In this document: positions 1-9,017 of the stretch, piece by piece | How positions within the stretch are numbered: position 1 is the first letter of the stretch | Layout: the number at the start of each line of letters is the position of its first letter | From: Flavobacterium sp. | GTDB lineage: Bacteria > Bacteroidota > Bacteroidia > Flavobacteriales > Flavobacteriaceae | Direction of reading: 5' to 3' | DNA length: 56,349 nucleotides | NCBI GenBank assembly: GCA_018401995.1 | Contig: JAGYJR010000012.1 | Span: forward strand, 1 to 56,349 | The notes under the pieces: generated by a model | Told to the model about the DNA's origin: nothing | What the model saw: only the letters and a program-made list of their open reading frames with translations | Database searches by the model: none | Translations under genes and position numbers: made by a program

Positions 1-190
1 AATTATTAACATATTATTTTTATTCAATTGCTTAAATCACTCATTTTGAACTAAAAAAATCAAATAAATTAACTAAAAATTTTATACTATAATTGAGAAA
101 GTTATCTATTTTGGAACCTCTTTTCATTTTATCTATTTTTTACCTTTAAAAAAATTAAACAAAAACTTCAAAATTCTACTTAAATAAGAT

Positions 191-1096
191 TCAGAGTTCG
201 ATTGTTTTTCCATCATCAGCTAGTATTACATTAGTAAAAATGGTTTCTGCTTCCGTTTTAAAAGGTTCTAAACTACCATAACGTGTAGAATAATGTCCCA
301 TAATTAAAGCTTTAGCATTTGCCAATTTAGCAATTTTTGCGGCTTGTTTGGCAGTTGTGTGCATTGTTTTTTCTGCTAAATGCTCCTCAGATTCTAAAAA
401 TGTGGTTTCATGATACAAAACAGAAACGTTTTTAATCAAAGGAACAATGCTTTCATCATAAACCGTATCACTGCAAAAAGCATAACTTTTGGGAGCATCA
501 GGAGGAAAAGAAAGGAGTTCATTGGTAATAATTTCACCTGAATCTAAAGTCACATTTCCGCCCGATTTGATTTTGTCGAAATACACTTTTTCAATTTTAT
601 ATTTCGCTACGGCTTCAATGTTTAAATGACGTTTGCCTAATTTTTCTTGGAAATGAAAGCCATTGGTATACACTCTATGATTCAGTGGAATGGTTTTTAC
701 AATCACGGTTTCATCTTCAAAAATTACTTCACTTTCTTTGGATTCTAATTCGTGGAAATATAAATTATAACCCGTAAACGAACCCGAAGCGCGCAATTGT
801 AACAAAATAATTTCTTTGATTCCTTTTGGACCATAAACGTGTAAATCGTTTTCGCGGTTCAACAACATGAAAGTGGAAATCAACCCAATTAATCCGTAGA
901 AATGATCACCATGAAGATGCGAAATAAAAATATGATTAATTTTTGAAAACTTAATTTTATGCTTGCGCAATTGCACTTGAGTTCCTTCCCCACAATCAAT
1001 AAGAAACAAGTGATTTTTCATCTCCAAAACTTGTGATGTGGGATTAGTTATGGTTCGTGGTGTAGCGGCGTAACAGCCAAGAATTTGTAGTTTCAA
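191..1096 (-). CDS. rnz: Ribonuclease Z (tRNA 3'-processing endonuclease)
   Basis: A metallo-beta-lactamase-fold nuclease that trims 3' trailers from tRNA precursors in the cytoplasm. The zinc motif HLHGDH lies near residues 60-65, preceded by the family sequence FLIDCGEGTQVQLRK; LNHRVYTNGFHF and the C-terminal IMGHYSTRY supply further conserved residues. The length, about 301 residues, is normal for the short bacterial form. The frame stays open upstream to an ATG at 1153, but that stretch translates a degenerate TTGGTAATGGG repeat and is unlike RNase Z, so I prefer the TTG at 1096, just before KLQILG. The STAS-like gene is directly upstream on the same strand, suggesting co-transcription. 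Identity is secure; the start is not. Confidence 0.93.
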   Translation of the reverse strand: MKLQILGCYAATPRTITNPTSQVLEMKNHLFLIDCGEGTQVQLRKHKIKFSKINHIFISHLHGDHFYGLIGLISTFMLLNRENDLHVYGPKGIKEIILLQLRASGSFTGYNLYFHELESKESEVIFEDETVIVKTIPLNHRVYTNGFHFQEKLGKRHLNIEAVAKYKIEKVYFDKIKSGGNVTLDSGEIITNELLSFPPDAPKSYAFCSDTVYDESIVPLIKNVSVLYHETTFLESEEHLAEKTMHTTAKQAAKIAKLANAKALIMGHYSTRYGSLEPFKTEAETIFTNVILADDGKTIEL

Positions 1097-1172
1097 TTTT
1101 ATTGGTTTTGGGTAATGGGTTATTGGTAATGGGTAAAAACTTTCAACTCCCATCTTCCAACTCCCAACTAAT

Positions 1173-1505
1173 TTAAAATCCTAAATCGCGTTCAATTTCG
1201 TCCATTTCAATCATGTCGTGGGCTTCTAACACAGAAGGAACCACGTTTAAGTAATTGGGAACTTTATCAAAATCAACCGCATCAGAAACCAAGATTAATG
1301 ACTTCTTAGCTTTTTTATGATTTTTAGCTAAATCTTTAAACTGAGCCAAATCTTTAGTTGCAAATGTTTTATCGTGAGAAAGATCCAAAATTAAATTTTG
1401 CGATTGAAACACATGATATTCATTTGTTATTTTTTGAACAAAAGATTCAAGATTGTTTTGCGTATCTCTAATAATCGTGGTATGTCCTTTTTGATCGACT
1501 TTCAT
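1173..1505 (-). CDS. Small STAS-like conserved protein beside rnz
   Basis: A 110-residue soluble protein with no signal peptide or membrane segment. Its alternating pattern (NLILDLSHD, SLILVSD, then a C-terminal acidic stretch) resembles the alpha/beta STAS/SpoIIAA-like fold. I recall this gene next to rnz in flavobacteria, where it is sometimes itself labelled ribonuclease Z; the sequence has no metallo-hydrolase motif, so that label would be wrong. It lies between pyrB and rnz, all on the minus strand, 30 bases after pyrB's stop. Its function is unknown; a regulatory or partner role for RNase Z is only an inference from position. Confidence 0.75.
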   Translation of the reverse strand: MKVDQKGHTTIIRDTQNNLESFVQKITNEYHVFQSQNLILDLSHDKTFATKDLAQFKDLAKNHKKAKKSLILVSDAVDFDKVPNYLNVVPSVLEAHDMIEMDEIERDLGF

Positions 1506-1535
1506 AGTTAGTTGTAAAGAATAATAGCTAATATA

Positions 1536-2465
1536 CTAATTTTTAATTTTACTTGCCAATAAATAAATTACTGCCATACGAACCGCTACTCCATTTTCGA
1601 CTTGTTCCAAAATTACGGATTGCTGGGAATCGGCTACATCTGAAGAAATTTCAACACCTCTATTTATTGGTCCTGGATGCATAATTACAATTTCTTTGTT
1701 CAAGGAATCCAATAATTCTTTGGTTACACCGTATTGCTGCGTGTATTCTCTAGTAGATGGAAAATAATTCACATCTAATCGTTCGTTTTGAACACGTAAC
1801 ATATTCGCAACATCACACCATTCTAAAGCTTTTCGAAGATTTGGTTCCACTGAAACTCCCAATGATTCGATATATTTTGGAATTAAAGTTTTTGGACCAC
1901 AAACTTTCACTTCGGCTCCTTGCATTTGTAGAGCAAAAATATTAGATAATGCTACTCTTGAGTGTAAAATATCACCAACAATTACTATTTTCTTTCCGCC
2001 AACATCTCCTAATTTTTCTCTTATCGTAAAACTATCTAATAAAGCTTGTGTTGGATGTTCGTGTGCGCCATCTCCAGCATTTACTATACTCGCTTTTACA
2101 TTTTCAGATAAAAAGTGAGCTGCACCCGGACTACTATGTCGCATCACAACCATATCTACTTTCATAGATAAAATGTTGTTTACAGTATCAATCAGGGTTT
2201 CTCCTTTTTTAACGGAAGATTGCGCTGCAGAAAAACTAATTACATCAGCAGAAAGTCGCTTTTGTGCTAATTCGAAAGACAATTTGGTTCTTGTACTGTT
2301 TTCAAAGAAAATATTAGCAATAGTAATATCACGAAGTGATGGTACTTTTTTAATCGGGCGGTTGATGACTTCTTTAAAATGGTCAGCAGTTTCAAAAATT
2401 AAATCGATATCATTTTTAGTAATATGTTTGATTCCTATTAAATGATTTACTGATAATTCTTTCAT
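1536..2465 (-). CDS. pyrB: Aspartate carbamoyltransferase catalytic subunit
   Basis: Condenses carbamoyl phosphate with aspartate in the first committed step of de novo pyrimidine synthesis. The carbamoyl-phosphate site FFENSTRTKLSF is at residues 53-64, HPTQALLD starts at about 137, and the aspartate-side motif HPGPINRGVEI is near the C-terminus. The 309-residue length is normal for the catalytic chain. No pyrI regulatory chain is seen. It follows pyrR by 25 bases on the same strand, the usual flavobacterial arrangement, so the two are probably one transcript. Start ATG at 2465. Confidence 0.97.
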   Translation of the reverse strand: MKELSVNHLIGIKHITKNDIDLIFETADHFKEVINRPIKKVPSLRDITIANIFFENSTRTKLSFELAQKRLSADVISFSAAQSSVKKGETLIDTVNNILSMKVDMVVMRHSSPGAAHFLSENVKASIVNAGDGAHEHPTQALLDSFTIREKLGDVGGKKIVIVGDILHSRVALSNIFALQMQGAEVKVCGPKTLIPKYIESLGVSVEPNLRKALEWCDVANMLRVQNERLDVNYFPSTREYTQQYGVTKELLDSLNKEIVIMHPGPINRGVEISSDVADSQQSVILEQVENGVAVRMAVIYLLASKIKN

Positions 2466-2490
2466 TTATGTTGTGTTGTGTTGTTTGTTT

Positions 2491-3030
2491 TTATTTTGTT
2501 ACCAAATAAACGGCATCTTCTCCGTCATTATCTTGCCATTTAACCAAAACTTTTTCATTATTGATGGCATCTACTTGTCGCCCACGATAATCGGGTTGGA
2601 TTGGTAAATGACGACTAAACCTTCTATCTATTAATGTCAGTAATTCCACTTCTGATGGTCTTCCAAAAGATTGAATGGCTGTTAATGCTGCATTGATACT
2701 TCTTCCTGTATACAAAACATCGTCAATGAACACCACTTTTTTATCTTCTACTAAAAAATCGATTTGGGTTTCGCTAGCTTCCAATGGTTTTTCTCCTCTA
2801 CGAAAATCATCTCTAAAGAAAGTAATATCCAAAAAACCTAAAGCTAGATTTTGAATTTGGTATTCCTCTTCCAAAATTTTCTTGATGCGATCTGCTAAAT
2901 ATTTTCCACGAGGTTGCATTCCTACAAGTACAGTATTCGAAAAATCGAGATGTTTTTCTACCAACTGACAAGCCAAACGATGCAAAATAATATTGATTTC
3001 TTTGGCGTTGAGTAATAATTTTTGACTCAT
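2491..3030 (-). CDS. pyrR: PyrR: pyrimidine operon regulator / uracil phosphoribosyltransferase
   Basis: A type I phosphoribosyltransferase-fold protein of 179 residues. The PRPP-binding signature VVFIDDVLYTGRS lies at residues 99-111, and VGMQPRGKYLADRI near the N-terminus is the PyrR flexible/dimer segment. In Bacillus PyrR binds pyr mRNA and also converts uracil plus PRPP to UMP. Its position directly before pyrB suggests a regulatory role, but I did not recognise a PyrR RNA anti-antiterminator in the leader, so RNA binding is not shown here. A weak promoter-like TATCTTTA box lies upstream of the start. Confidence 0.93.
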   Translation of the reverse strand: MSQKLLLNAKEINIILHRLACQLVEKHLDFSNTVLVGMQPRGKYLADRIKKILEEEYQIQNLALGFLDITFFRDDFRRGEKPLEASETQIDFLVEDKKVVFIDDVLYTGRSINAALTAIQSFGRPSEVELLTLIDRRFSRHLPIQPDYRGRQVDAINNEKVLVKWQDNDGEDAVYLVTK

Positions 3031-3114
3031 AAGGTAAGATTGTGTTGTGGTGGTAAAGATAAGTATTTTTTGAATTTAGCCGTAATAAAAATTTGAGGAA
3101 AGGTACATAAGTAA

Positions 3115-3144
3115 AAAAGCTCCGAATTTACTTTCGGAGCTTTT
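3115..3144 (-). terminator. Intrinsic terminator after the 47-residue gene
   Basis: A 12-bp perfect stem (3115-3126 with 3133-3144, core GCTCCGAA/TTCGGAGC) is followed on the minus strand by a T-run. It sits just past the stop of the small gene at 3146, separating the sigma factor/small-gene transcript from pyrR. Confidence 0.85.
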
Positions 3145-3145
3145 C

Positions 3146-3289
3146 TCAATTAGCTATACTTTCAAAACTTAAACTACCCACTTTGGTAATACGCAATGCT
3201 TTAGAATAATTGAGTATAAACGAAATCGTTTCTTTTTTAGGTAACATTTTTGAAGTTGCTAATTTTTTCTTAGAGTAAAGTTTTGCCAT
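3146..3289 (-). CDS. 47-residue conserved basic protein next to the sigma factor
   Basis: A short frame from ATG at 3289 to TGA at 3146. The product begins MAKLYSKKKLATSKMLPKK and continues with ETISFILNYSKALR, ending FESIAN; it is basic, soluble and has no membrane segment. It ends one base before a strong terminator and starts 50 bases after the sigma-factor gene, so it is probably the last gene of that transcript. I recall very similar small proteins beside this sigma gene in other flavobacteria, which argues it is real. Function unknown; binding to RNA polymerase or to the sigma factor is speculation. Confidence 0.7.
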   Translation of the reverse strand: MAKLYSKKKLATSKMLPKKETISFILNYSKALRITKVGSLSFESIAN

Positions 3290-3338
3290 AAAATTAATTT
3301 GTTTTTTAATTATAACGACAAAACAATTTCTTTAGTAT

Positions 3339-3923
3339 CTAATTAGTTAAAATAATTTGGTTTTTTTCTATCACTTTTCTTAAATTCATCAAAGCATAAC
3401 GCATTCTTCCCAAAGCAGTATTAATACTTACACCTGTTAATTCTGAAATTTCTTTAAAACTCATATCCTGATAAATGCGCATCATCAAAACTTCTTTTTG
3501 ATCATCTGGAAGTTCGTCAATCAATCGTGTTAAATCTAATTCAACTTGTTCTGTAATCATTTGGCTTTCAATATTTGGACTAGAATCAAACAAAAAAGAA
3601 AAAACAGAATACTCACCAGAATCTCTTTGCATAGGCATTTTCTTATTTTTTCTAAAATGATCTACTACCAAATTATGAGCAATTCGCATTACCCAAGGTA
3701 AAAACTTTCCTTCTTCATTATAAGATTTCGTTTTCAACGTTTTAATAACTTTAATAAACGTATCTTGAAAAATGTCATCTGACAAATCCCTATCTTGAAT
3801 TTTAGAATAAATAAAATTGTAGATTCTTGCTTGATGTCGTTCAATGAGAATAGTTAAAGCACTTTCCTCACCACTTACATATTTTTTTACCAGAATTGCA
3901 TCTGAAAGTACACTAGTTGCCAT
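3339..3923 (-). CDS. ECF-type sigma-70 family RNA polymerase sigma factor
   Basis: A 194-residue group 4 sigma factor. Region 2 is seen in ARIYNFIYSKIQDRDLSDD and the PWVMRIAHNLVVDHFRK segment (residues about 75-95, -10 recognition and melting). Region 4 is seen near the C-terminus as PDDQKEVLMMRIYQDMSF followed by the helix-turn-helix KEISELTGVSINTALGRMR. No anti-sigma gene is adjacent, unusual for an ECF factor but common for this abundant Bacteroidota type, which may act as a growth-related sigma. A consensus-like promoter lies upstream (4011-4042). Which promoters it reads cannot be told from the sequence. Confidence 0.93.
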   Translation of the reverse strand: MATSVLSDAILVKKYVSGEESALTILIERHQARIYNFIYSKIQDRDLSDDIFQDTFIKVIKTLKTKSYNEEGKFLPWVMRIAHNLVVDHFRKNKKMPMQRDSGEYSVFSFLFDSSPNIESQMITEQVELDLTRLIDELPDDQKEVLMMRIYQDMSFKEISELTGVSINTALGRMRYALMNLRKVIEKNQIILTN

Positions 3924-4282
3924 AACAATACCTTTTTAGTTCTTAGGTTAATTGAATCGTCTAAAAAGTATTTTTTCGCTATAGGCTATTTTGTATTTTG
4001 AATTGAACTTCAAATTTAACATAAAAAAAACCTAAAAAGCAAATTTATTTTAAACTTTTTATCGGTACATTTATAAAAACGCATAAAACAGACTCAAAAC
4101 AAATAGATTTCGCAATACCTTTTTTCATATTTATTTTCAACATTAACAAAATTTCACAATAATTGCGATTCGTTTATATTGTTTTATCCTCAAATCATTT
4201 AGAATAGTTCCAATGAATTAACCTTTGTTTCACTATCGAAAAGTAAACTGCAATTGTTATCTTTGCAAATCTTTACCAAACT
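3924..4282. other. Divergent intergenic region between sigma factor and uvrA
   Basis: About 360 bases with no convincing gene on either strand. It holds the minus-strand sigma-factor promoter and, near its right end at 4258-4265, a TATCTTTG box that could be the -7 element for uvrA. The rest is AT-rich without clear repeats. Confidence 0.6.
4011..4042 (-). promoter_or_regulatory. Probable promoter of the sigma-factor gene
   Basis: On the minus strand a TTG at 4042-4040 is followed after 21 bases by TAAATTTG (4018-4011). This matches the Bacteroidota housekeeping promoter TTG-N17-23-TAnnTTTG and lies about 90 bases upstream of the start codon. Confidence 0.5.
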
Positions 4283-7014
4283 ATGATGAACACAACCGAT
4301 TTTTCTAAATTAGAACCAAAAGAAAACATTTTGATTAAAGGTGCACAATTGCATAACCTGAAAAATATTGATGTGGCTATTCCAAGAAATAAACTCGTAG
4401 TAATTACTGGTTTATCAGGTTCAGGAAAATCGAGTTTGGCATTTGATACGCTTTATGCTGAAGGACAACGCCGTTATGTAGAAAGTTTGTCTTCGTATGC
4501 GCGCCAATTTTTAGGTCGATTAGACAAACCAAAAGTTGAATACATCAAAGGAATTGCACCAGCAATTGCTATCGAACAAAAGGTAAATACTACCAATGCT
4601 CGTTCAACCGTAGGAACTTCAACCGAAGTGTACGATTATATGAAATTGCTTTTTGCTAGAATTGGAAAAACTTTTTCACCTATTTCTGGTAACGAAGTAA
4701 AAAAACAAACCGTAACTGATGTTGTCGAAAAAGTAAAAGAACTTCCAATGGATAGCAAATGGTTACTCCTTTCTCCTATTCATTTGGAAGAAGGTCGCGC
4801 TTTGGAAGACAAACTAAAAGTACTTTTGCAACAAGGTTTTGCCAGAATTTTGGTAGATAACGAAATGGTGCGATTGGACACAATTGACCAACATTCGCTT
4901 GATCATAAAGATATTCTCCTAATTATTGACCGAATTGTTGTAAAGCAAGAAGAAGAATTCTATAACCGATTGGCAGATGCTGTTGACACGGCATTTTTTG
5001 AAGGAAAAGGCGTTTGTTATTTACAAGATGTTACTACAAATAATCGTTTTGAATTCAGTAACAACTTTGCTTTGGATGGAATTTCTTTCTTAGAACCGAA
5101 TATTCATTTATTCAGTTTTAACAATCCTTACGGTGCTTGTCCAACGTGTGAAGGTTATGGCAATATCATTGGCATTGATGAAGATTTAGTCATTCCAAAT
5201 ACGGCGCTTTCTGTTTACGAAAATGCCATTTTTCCTTGGCGTGGTGAAAGTATGAGTTGGTACAGAGATCAATTGGTCAATAACGCTTACAAATTCGATT
5301 TTCCAATTCACAAGCCGTTTTTCGAACTTTCCAGCGCAAAACAATTGATTTGGGATGCAAACCACATACCGGACTAAACGATTTTCGAATTGGAAGAGAA
5401 AAATTATAAAATCCAAAATCGGGTGTTATCGCGTTATCGTGGCAAAACCAAATGTTCGACTTGTAAAGGAAAACGTCTGCGAAAAGAAGCCACTACGTTT
5501 TAGTTGAGGGAAAAATATTACCGGAATTAGTCGATTTTACCAATCAATAAACTCATTACGTTCTTCAAAAAGTTAGAATTGAATGAATACGATGCCAAAG
5601 CGCAAACGTTTACTAATTGAAATCAACAACCGATTACTGTTTTTGGATAATGCTTTGGTTTGAGTTATCTGACTTTTGAACTGAAATCTCAGCTTCGCTT
5701 TCTGGTGGTGAATCGCAGCGCATTAACTTGGCAACCCCATTAGGAAGTGGTTTGGTAGGTTCCATGTATATTTTGACGAACCGAGTATTGGTTTACATCC
5801 AAAAGACACCGAAAACTAATTGAAGTATTGAAAATCTTCGTGATTTAGGCAATACGGTAATTGTGGTGGAACAATGAAGATATCATGAAAGCGGATATGA
5901 TTATCGATATCGGTCCAGAAGCGGGAACATGAGATAATTGGTTGCACAAGGAACGTATGACGAAATTTTGAAAGCCAATTCATTAACTGCCAAATATTTT
6001 GAATGGCGACGAGCAAATTGAAGTACCAAAACGCCGTAAATTCAAGAATCATATCGACATCAAAGGAGCAAGAGAAAATAACTTGAAGAATGAAGATTTT
6101 ATGTTTCCTTTGACGTTTTGACCGTGATGGGTGTCAAGTGGAAAGTACATTGGTAAGAAAATTTGTTTCCAGCGATGCAAAAGAAATTGAAGGTGTTGGC
6201 GAAAAAGCCGGACAATTTTCAGAATTATCAGGAAGTTTCGATAAAATTAAACATATTGAATATGTAGACCAAAATCCTATTGGAAGAAGTTCGCGTTCAA
6301 ACTCTGTAACGTATATTAAAGCGTAAGATGATATTCGCGATTTGTTTTCAGCTAAAAATGTACGAAATTAAGAAACTATCAACCCAAACATTTTTCATTC
6401 AACGTAGACTATGGTCATGTGGAAACTTGTAAAGGCGATGGTGAAGTAACTATTGAAATGCAATTTATGGCCGATGTGGTACTTGAATCGAAACTTGTAA
6501 TGGCAAAACGCTTCAAGAAAAGAGATTTTGGAAGTCACTTTTGAAGGAAAAACATTGACGACATTCTAAAAAATGACGATTGATGAAGCTTGAATTTTTC
6601 TCAACGCACAAACAAAAACAAAAATTGTGCAGAAAATTCAGCCGTTGCAGGATGTCATTTAGGTTATGTCCACTGGGACACCGTCTTCAACGCTTCGAGG
6701 TGAGGCGCAACGTATTAAATTGGCATCGTTTTTAGTAAAAGGTACCATTAAAGACAATGCGTTATTTACTTTGACGAACCTACAACGGGTTTACATTTTC
6801 ACGATATAAAAATTACTAAAATCGTTTGACGTAAGCCGATTGAAAAGGCCATTCGATTATTGTACTGAACACAATTTGACTTAATCAAATGTGCGGATTA
6901 CATTTTAGATATTGGTCCAGAAGAGTAAGAAATGTGGAAAAACTAATGGCTTTTGGCACACCAGAAGAAGTGGCGAAGAATAAGAATTCAGTTACTGGAA
7001 AATATTTTAAGTGA
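4283..7014 (+). pseudogene. uvrA: uvrA (excinuclease ABC subunit A), frameshifted after residue 364
   Basis: UvrA is the damage-sensing ATPase of nucleotide excision repair. The first 364 codons (4283-5377) are intact and highly conserved, with Walker A GLSGSGKS at residues 43-50 and the zinc-finger half CPTCEGYG near 287. From about 5,365 the frame breaks repeatedly, yet UvrA is readable in pieces to a C-terminus at about 7,014: the first signature LSGGESQRI (about 5,700), IVVVE (5,860), a damaged second Walker A (6,125-6,150), DQNPIGRSSRSN (6,270), TCKGDGEVTIEMQFM (6,430), a damaged second SGGEAQR (6,700) and TGKYF at the end. Most lesions are one- or two-base indels, many in homopolymers. 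This fits consensus errors as well as real decay. A second uvrA elsewhere cannot be excluded. Confidence 0.85.
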
Positions 7015-7020
7015 GAAGTT

Positions 7021-7597
7021 GTAAGTTACCAAAAATATATTATTTCAATTTATTCTATTTTATTGCTAGTAATAGTAAATACAAGTTTCTTTGGGAGAAT
7101 CTTCCTGGAATTTTTGATTTGATTATTTCAGGATTGACATTCATTTGTTTTATTGTGTTGTTGTTTCTATCAGTCAAATCATAAAAGAAAGAAAATTCAA
7201 AAATCAAATTAGAATAATCAATATTTGTATTTCATCAATTGTTTTAGTTTTAATTTATATTTATCCTTTCGATTTATGAATTTTGAAAAATAATATATGA
7301 TGATAATTTATTATTTACTCAATATGAAGGTGTTGCAAACGGAACAGTTTCATTAAAATTTAAAAAGGATAATATTTTCATTGAAAATCGGTTTTTTTGG
7401 TGTTGAAAATAATATTGAAAATATCAGATAAAAATGATACTATTTTTTAGTATTTAAAAATCATCAAATTTTGGTGAAGAAAATCTCATATTGAAGATAA
7501 ACAATTTAAGACAATCTACTTTATTTCAGAAATTTAAAAGATTCTTTACCTTAAGAATGAAAGTTCATGAAGGCTGACAAGTTAAGATAATTCTCTA
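7021..7597 (+). pseudogene. Broken gene for a membrane protein of unknown function
   Basis: The stretch reads in shifting frames as one protein: a hydrophobic start (IISIYSILLLVIVNTSF), ENLPGIFDLIISGLTFICF, a second hydrophobic segment ISSIVLVLIYIYPFD, then a soluble part with EGVANGTVSLKFKKDN and a C-terminal piece like a small lipocalin-like or secreted domain (IKNDTIFF). No single frame is open throughout. It lies in the same indel-rich block as the 3' part of uvrA, so the damage probably has the same cause. Ends are approximate and the function unknown. Confidence 0.5.
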
Positions 7598-7669
7598 TGA
7601 AAGGAAAATATGTTTATTCATTGATTCTTTTGATATTAGTACAATATTCCAGAAAGTGAGATTTCATTT

Positions 7670-7945
7670 ATGCCAAACTATATTCCAAAAGGAGATTATT
7701 GGCATTTACTATTTCCGATGGTTTTATTTAACTCTTCTTTTTTAATACTTTTAGTTTATAACATAATTATGATGGTTAGAGAGAAAAGAGTTGATTTCAA
7801 GAATCTTATTGCTTTTCTATTTTTAATTTGCTTTTTCCAATTTTTAAATAGTCCAAATTCTACTCTCAGAAATATTGGTTATATTTTAATTGGTGTAATT
7901 TTGGTATATCATATTATTCTTACACTAAAAAACGTGAAAAAATGA
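7670..7945 (+). CDS. Small membrane protein, N-terminus possibly lost to a frameshift
   Basis: A 91-residue frame with two or three membrane segments (LLFPMVLFNSSFLILLVY, LIAFLFLICFFQF, IGYILIGVILVYHIILTL). The coding signal seems to begin earlier: an ATG at 7598 opens MKGKYVYS and further hydrophobic sequence, then meets a stop near 7,660, and shifting by a base gives a run into SFMPNYIPKGDYW. So the true protein is probably about 115 residues. Its stop overlaps the rlmH start (AAAATGA), suggesting translational coupling. Function unknown. Confidence 0.55.
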   Translation: MPNYIPKGDYWHLLFPMVLFNSSFLILLVYNIIMMVREKRVDFKNLIAFLFLICFFQFLNSPNSTLRNIGYILIGVILVYHIILTLKNVKK

Positions 7946-8415
7946 ACATCAAACTCTTAACTATAGGCAAAACCGACAATAAAAATTTGCAAGCGCTGAT
8001 TGAGGAATACACCAAGCGTTTGAGTTTTTATGTGAAGTTTGATTTGGAAATTATTCCCGATATTAAAAATGTGAAAAACATGAGCGAAGCCCAACAAAAA
8101 GAAAAAGAAGGCGAACTCATTTTATCTAAAATCACACCAACCGATCATTTAATTATATTGGATGAAAACGGAAAGGAATTTTCTAGCGTAGGATTTTCGG
8201 ATTTTCTTCAAAAAAAGATGAATGCTGGAATTAAAACCTTGGTATTTGTCATTGGTGGTCCGTACGGATTTAGTGAAACGGTATACCAAAAAGCTTCTGG
8301 AAAAATTTCACTTTCCCAAATGACATTTTCGCATCAAATGGTCCGTTTATTTGTAATTGAGCAAATTTATCGCGGATTTACGATTCTTCGTAATGAACCG
8401 TATCATCATCAATAA
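7942..8415 (+). CDS. rlmH: 23S rRNA pseudouridine(1915) N3-methyltransferase RlmH
   Basis: A SPOUT-class methyltransferase that modifies pseudouridine 1915 in helix 69 of 23S rRNA. The 157-residue length is exact for the family. Seen are the N-terminal MNIKLLTIGKTDNK, the central LIILDENGKEFSS, the SAM-binding knot VFVIGGPYGFSE near residues 103-114, and the C-terminal signature ILRNEPYHHQ. Its start overlaps the preceding membrane-protein stop. It marks the point where clean coding sequence resumes after the damaged block. Confidence 0.97.
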   Translation: MNIKLLTIGKTDNKNLQALIEEYTKRLSFYVKFDLEIIPDIKNVKNMSEAQQKEKEGELILSKITPTDHLIILDENGKEFSSVGFSDFLQKKMNAGIKTLVFVIGGPYGFSETVYQKASGKISLSQMTFSHQMVRLFVIEQIYRGFTILRNEPYHHQ

Positions 8416-8520
8416 TGTGTTAAGTTTTTGTATTTTTTAACTTTTTTTTTGGTATTTTGATTATTTGCAATATATTTAGCCAAATTAAAATCGACTTAAC
8501 CAAAACTAACTTTACACATT

Positions 8521-8967
8521 ATGAAGAACTTTATCCTTTTTGCAGCATTTTTTATTAGTTATGTTTCATTTGGACAAATTAAAGTAATTGAAACAATCCC
8601 AACAATAAGAATTGGTGTAATTGGTCAAAATGACATTTATATTCAAAAGAAAGCAGACGAATATACTTTTTTTTACAAGAATGTAAAACAAGAAGAAGCT
8701 CCAACTATGAAATCATTTTCATTTAAAGAAATTGATAATGCTTTTGAAAACTTACACAAAATTATTGAATCAGGTTTTACAGCTGAACCACTTTTAGACA
8801 TTAAATTAGAATTACCAGACGATTTTGTATGGATTCATTACAGCAAAAACTTTGGTGAAGTTTATATGCAATTTGTTACTACTAAAAAAGATGTATTTGA
8901 CAATGGATTTTCTAAATCTTTAAACTTAGAACAAGTGAATAAATTGTTTGGAAAATCAAATATGTAA
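8521..8967 (+). CDS. Small exported protein of unknown function
   Basis: 148 residues, starting with a Sec signal peptide (MKNFILFAAFFISYVSFGQ, cleavage probably after FG-Q as is common in flavobacteria). The mature part is a charged alpha/beta protein with FTAEPLLDIKLELPDDFVWIHY and no cysteines. It stands alone between rlmH and a convergent lipoprotein gene, with a shared terminator downstream. I recall similar unnamed proteins in flavobacterial genomes but know no function; the periplasm is the likely location. Confidence 0.75.
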   Translation: MKNFILFAAFFISYVSFGQIKVIETIPTIRIGVIGQNDIYIQKKADEYTFFYKNVKQEEAPTMKSFSFKEIDNAFENLHKIIESGFTAEPLLDIKLELPDDFVWIHYSKNFGEVYMQFVTTKKDVFDNGFSKSLNLEQVNKLFGKSNM

Positions 8968-8983
8968 AAAATGAAATTGTAAA

Positions 8984-9015
8984 AAAAATCCTGATTGTCA
9001 ACCAATCAGGATTTT
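8984..9015. terminator. Bidirectional terminator
   Basis: Inverted repeat with core AATCCTGATTG / CAATCAGGATT and A/T runs on both sides, placed between convergent genes ending at 8967 and 9018. It can serve both strands. Confidence 0.9.
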
Positions 9016-9017
9016 TT

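Noticed and set aside
6138..6326. A separate small gene encoding 62 residues
   Set aside because: Its sequence (DQNPIGRSSRSN and surroundings) is a conserved internal part of UvrA left open by frameshifts.
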